From Bacillus taeanensis (lineage in GTDB: Bacteria > Bacillota > Bacilli > Bacillales > UBA6769): a stretch of DNA of 64,000 nucleotides. Of the stretch, positions 62,278 to 64,000 are shown in pieces. A program made the translations under genes and the position numbers. Below the pieces are notes generated by a model. It was given only the letters and a program-made list of their open reading frames with translations, was not told the origin of the DNA and ran no database searches. The stretch lies in contig NZ_QOCW01000027.1 in the NCBI RefSeq assembly GCF_003318295.1, forward strand, positions 1-64,000, written 5' to 3'. Numbering within the stretch: position 1 is the stretch's first letter; each line of letters opens with the position of its first letter.

Positions 62278-62433
62278 ATGAGCCGACAAGTACGAAACCA
62301 CATGGTAGAATTTCTTTGCAGCAAAACAACGATGGGTGCTGAAAAAGTACTAAAAATGACAGACGCAGAAGTAGAGTACTACCACTGGCTTTACTCCGAT
62401 GACGATACTAGCGATTACGTAAGAATTCACTAA
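62278..62433 (+). CDS. BH0509-like small protein, copy 2
   Basis: This 51-residue protein reads MSRQVRNHMVEFLCSKTTMG, then MTDAEVEYYHWLYSDD. It is the paralogue of the gene at 51828 (shared VRNxM, KTT, MTDxExxYYxWLY). AAGGAGGAGTAAGG lies just before ATG 62278, so the longer frame from 62230 is not used. A consensus cre upstream suggests repression on good carbon sources. Function unknown. Confidence 0.75.
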   Translation: MSRQVRNHMVEFLCSKTTMGAEKVLKMTDAEVEYYHWLYSDDDTSDYVRIH

Positions 62434-62466
62434 TTAAAGGCATAATGTAAATCCCACATAGAAAAG

Positions 62467-62501
62467 ATCGCCCGTACCTAAAAGTGCGGGTGATTTTTTT
62501 G
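62467..62501 (+). terminator. Rho-independent terminator
   Basis: ATCGCCCGTAC / GTGCGGGTGAT stem followed by TTTTTTT. Confidence 0.85.
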
Positions 62502-62669
62502 TTATGTTGAAGAGCACTGTTGATAAAAGCTTAGCTGCGGCACGGTAAGATGGACTTTGTTTCGAATAGTTGGTATTCTCTAAACGATGCACGGGATAAG
62601 TAAATAAAAAACTGCAAGGAAAGAACGTTCTAATAAATGTTTAAGAAGAAAAAGGTTGGTGGATAATGG

Positions 62670-63839
62670 ATGTTCACACTTATAAAAAACGCGGAAATTT
62701 ACGCACCGGAATATAAAGGAAAAAAAGATGTGCTGATCGCTGTTAATAAAATTGCCCAAATAGAAGATCATATTGACCTTCCTGAGTCTCTTGCTCCTAA
62801 AGTTATTAACGGAGAAGGGAAATATTTGTTCCCAGGCTTTATTGATTCCCATGTTCACATTATTGGCGGCGGTGGGGAAGGCGGTTTTAAAACGAGAACA
62901 CCTGAACTAAACTTAACGGAGGCGACAACAGCTGGTGTAACCACACTTGTTGGTGTGATTGGAACAGACGGGACAACACGAAAAATGCATGATTTAATCG
63001 CAAAGGCGCGCGGTCTTGAAGAAGAAGGGCTTACATGTTACGTGCATACGGGAAGCTATCAAGTGCCTGTAAAAACATTAACAGGGAAAATTGAAGATGA
63101 TCTTATTTTAATTGATCGGATTATTGGGGTAGGCGAAATTGCGATTAGTGATCATCGTTCCTCACAGCCAACCGCAGAAGAAATTACAAAAATTGCCTCA
63201 GCAGCACGAATTGGCGGCATGCTGTCTGGAAAAGCGGGCATTGTAAATGTTCATGTAGGAGACAGTCCTGCAAAATTAGCGCTGTTAGAAGACGTTGTCA
63301 ACAAAACGGATATTCCAATTAAAACCTTTCATCCGACTCATATTAACCGCAATGGAGCGCTTTTTGAAGCAGGCCTTCTTTATGCGAAACAGGGCGGGTA
63401 TATTGATTTTACAACGAGTACGATTCCACAGTTTTTAGAAGAAGGAGAAGTGAAATGCAGCAGCGGCTTAAAGTGTGCATTAGAAGCGGGGGTTCCGATC
63501 GAACAAATCACCTTTACTTCAGACGGCCAAGCGAGTCTTCCGGCATTTAACGAAAACGGGGAATTTGCGGGGCTTCAAATTGGCCGTGTCTCTTCGTTAT
63601 ATAAAGAAGTAAAGGATGCGATCTTAACGGAAGGAATTGCGATTGAAACGGCAATTAAAGTGATTACCAAAAACCCGGCACACCTGTTAAAGTTAAAAAC
63701 AAAAGGGGAAATTGCAGAAGGGAAAGATGCTGACATGGTCCTCGTTCATAAAGAGTCACTCGAAATGGAAACCGTATTAGCAAAAGGTGAAGTAATGATT
63801 TTAGAGGGTGAGATTGTAAAAAAGGGCACATTTGAATAA
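62670..63839 (+). CDS. iadA: Isoaspartyl dipeptidase (beta-aspartyl peptidase, amidohydrolase family)
   Basis: This 389-residue zinc hydrolase cleaves beta-aspartyl dipeptides from damaged proteins. It has the amidohydrolase start FPGFIDSHVHIIGGGGEGGF (two His ligands), GVIGTDGTTRKMHDLIAKAR, AISDHRSSQPT, VNVHVGDSPAKL and TFHPTHINRN, and the catalytic Asp in TFTSDGQASLP. Length equals E. coli IadA (about 390). Only a weak GGTTGGTGG precedes the ATG. Monocistronic, with a terminator at 63848. Confidence 0.93.
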   Translation: MFTLIKNAEIYAPEYKGKKDVLIAVNKIAQIEDHIDLPESLAPKVINGEGKYLFPGFIDSHVHIIGGGGEGGFKTRTPELNLTEATTAGVTTLVGVIGTDGTTRKMHDLIAKARGLEEEGLTCYVHTGSYQVPVKTLTGKIEDDLILIDRIIGVGEIAISDHRSSQPTAEEITKIASAARIGGMLSGKAGIVNVHVGDSPAKLALLEDVVNKTDIPIKTFHPTHINRNGALFEAGLLYAKQGGYIDFTTSTIPQFLEEGEVKCSSGLKCALEAGVPIEQITFTSDGQASLPAFNENGEFAGLQIGRVSSLYKEVKDAILTEGIAIETAIKVITKNPAHLLKLKTKGEIAEGKDADMVLVHKESLEMETVLAKGEVMILEGEIVKKGTFE

Positions 63840-63847
63840 TTTTTATA

Positions 63848-63887
63848 AAAACGCACAGAAAACGAAAAATTTCTGTGTGTTTTTGCT
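63848..63887 (+). terminator. Terminator of iadA
   Basis: AAAACGCACAGAAA / TTTCTGTGTGTTTTT. Confidence 0.85.
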
Positions 63888-63892
63888 GTTCA

Positions 63893-64000
63893 ATGAGTAA
63901 ATTGCTTTGTATGGATCTCTTTTTAGAGGATATTTTTCGTCTTATCCAAAAGCGTTATCAATTTGATGAGATTGAGCCATTTTTGATATTGGTATTGCAT
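63893..64000 (+). CDS. Unassigned frame running off the right edge, containing the 63939 repeat
   Basis: From ATG 63893 the frame MSKLLCMDLFLEDIFRLIQK, RYQFDEIEPFLILVLH stays open to the last base. There is no SD, and the frame begins right after the iadA terminator. Its second half (63939-63998) is the partner of the repeat at 62138. It may be the start of a mobile-element gene or a chance frame. Confidence 0.3.
   Translation, partial: MSKLLCMDLFLEDIFRLIQKRYQFDEIEPFLILVLH

Overview
The window is low-G+C DNA from an endospore-forming Firmicute, most likely Bacillaceae. Evidence for this is an alpha/beta-type SASP gene, a GerA/GerC/D/GerB germinant-receptor operon plus two solitary GerB-type permeases, Sda, YckD, YitT, DUF3231 and BH0509-like genes, and strong AGGAGG ribosome binding sites throughout. 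No rRNA, tRNA, CRISPR array or prophage was seen. The sequence opens inside an IS200/IS605-type TnpB gene and ends inside an unassigned reading frame.

Layout. 0-2.3 kb: TnpB 3' end with its right-end/guide-RNA region, YitT, SASP and a YckD-like secreted protein. 2.6-11.5 kb: an alpha-galactoside locus with a LacI-type regulator, an MsmEFG-type ABC importer without its ATPase, a GH36 alpha-galactosidase, an aldo/keto reductase and a membrane-anchored sugar-binding protein. 12.3-17.3 kb: two convergent units holding two LysM-GMC oxidoreductase fusions, a TIM-barrel isomerase/epimerase and a ThuA-like protein. 17.5-21.6 kb: the ger operon. 21.7-24.0 kb: a patch of very small genes, including an HPr-like protein, and decayed pieces. 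24.0-36.6 kb: a BCCT transporter, solitary GerB homologues, membrane proteins, a DUF3231 protein, a ZIP transporter, an M14 carboxypeptidase and an HtpX protease. 36.9-49.0 kb: the most striking region. It holds larE-larB-larC1-larC2 (nickel-pincer nucleotide synthesis), a PrpR-type regulator whose AAA+ domain is degenerate, a four-carbon acid-sugar kinase, a DctPQM TRAP importer, a PdxA-family dehydrogenase, sda and a LarA-family racemase/epimerase. 49.1-56.9 kb: CapA, RsbR/STAS sensors, SulP, UspA and small membrane proteins. 57.0-64.0 kb: an M20 peptidase, two NlpC/P60-LysM cell-wall hydrolases, a lipoprotein and an isoaspartyl dipeptidase.

How the genes may work together. The 37-49 kb cluster reads as one catabolic system. 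The TRAP system imports a four-carbon sugar acid, the LarA homologue (with cofactor from LarE/B/C) inverts C2, the kinase phosphorylates O4, and the PdxA homologue oxidises and decarboxylates to a triose phosphate. A shared TGTTGCAAAAT-like motif lies upstream of larE, the regulator gene and the kinase operon, which supports common control. The pathway is an inference from gene content.

Two repeat families shape the window. Twelve copies of a short structured element (palindromic head GGGGTCTGACCCC, fixed linker, variable stem-loop) all point the same way whatever the direction of neighbouring genes, and two of them supply the stop codons of genes. Two ~450-bp inverted copies of a transposase-less IS200/IS605-like element flank a 13.5-kb segment holding the LysM-GMC, ger and BCCT genes.
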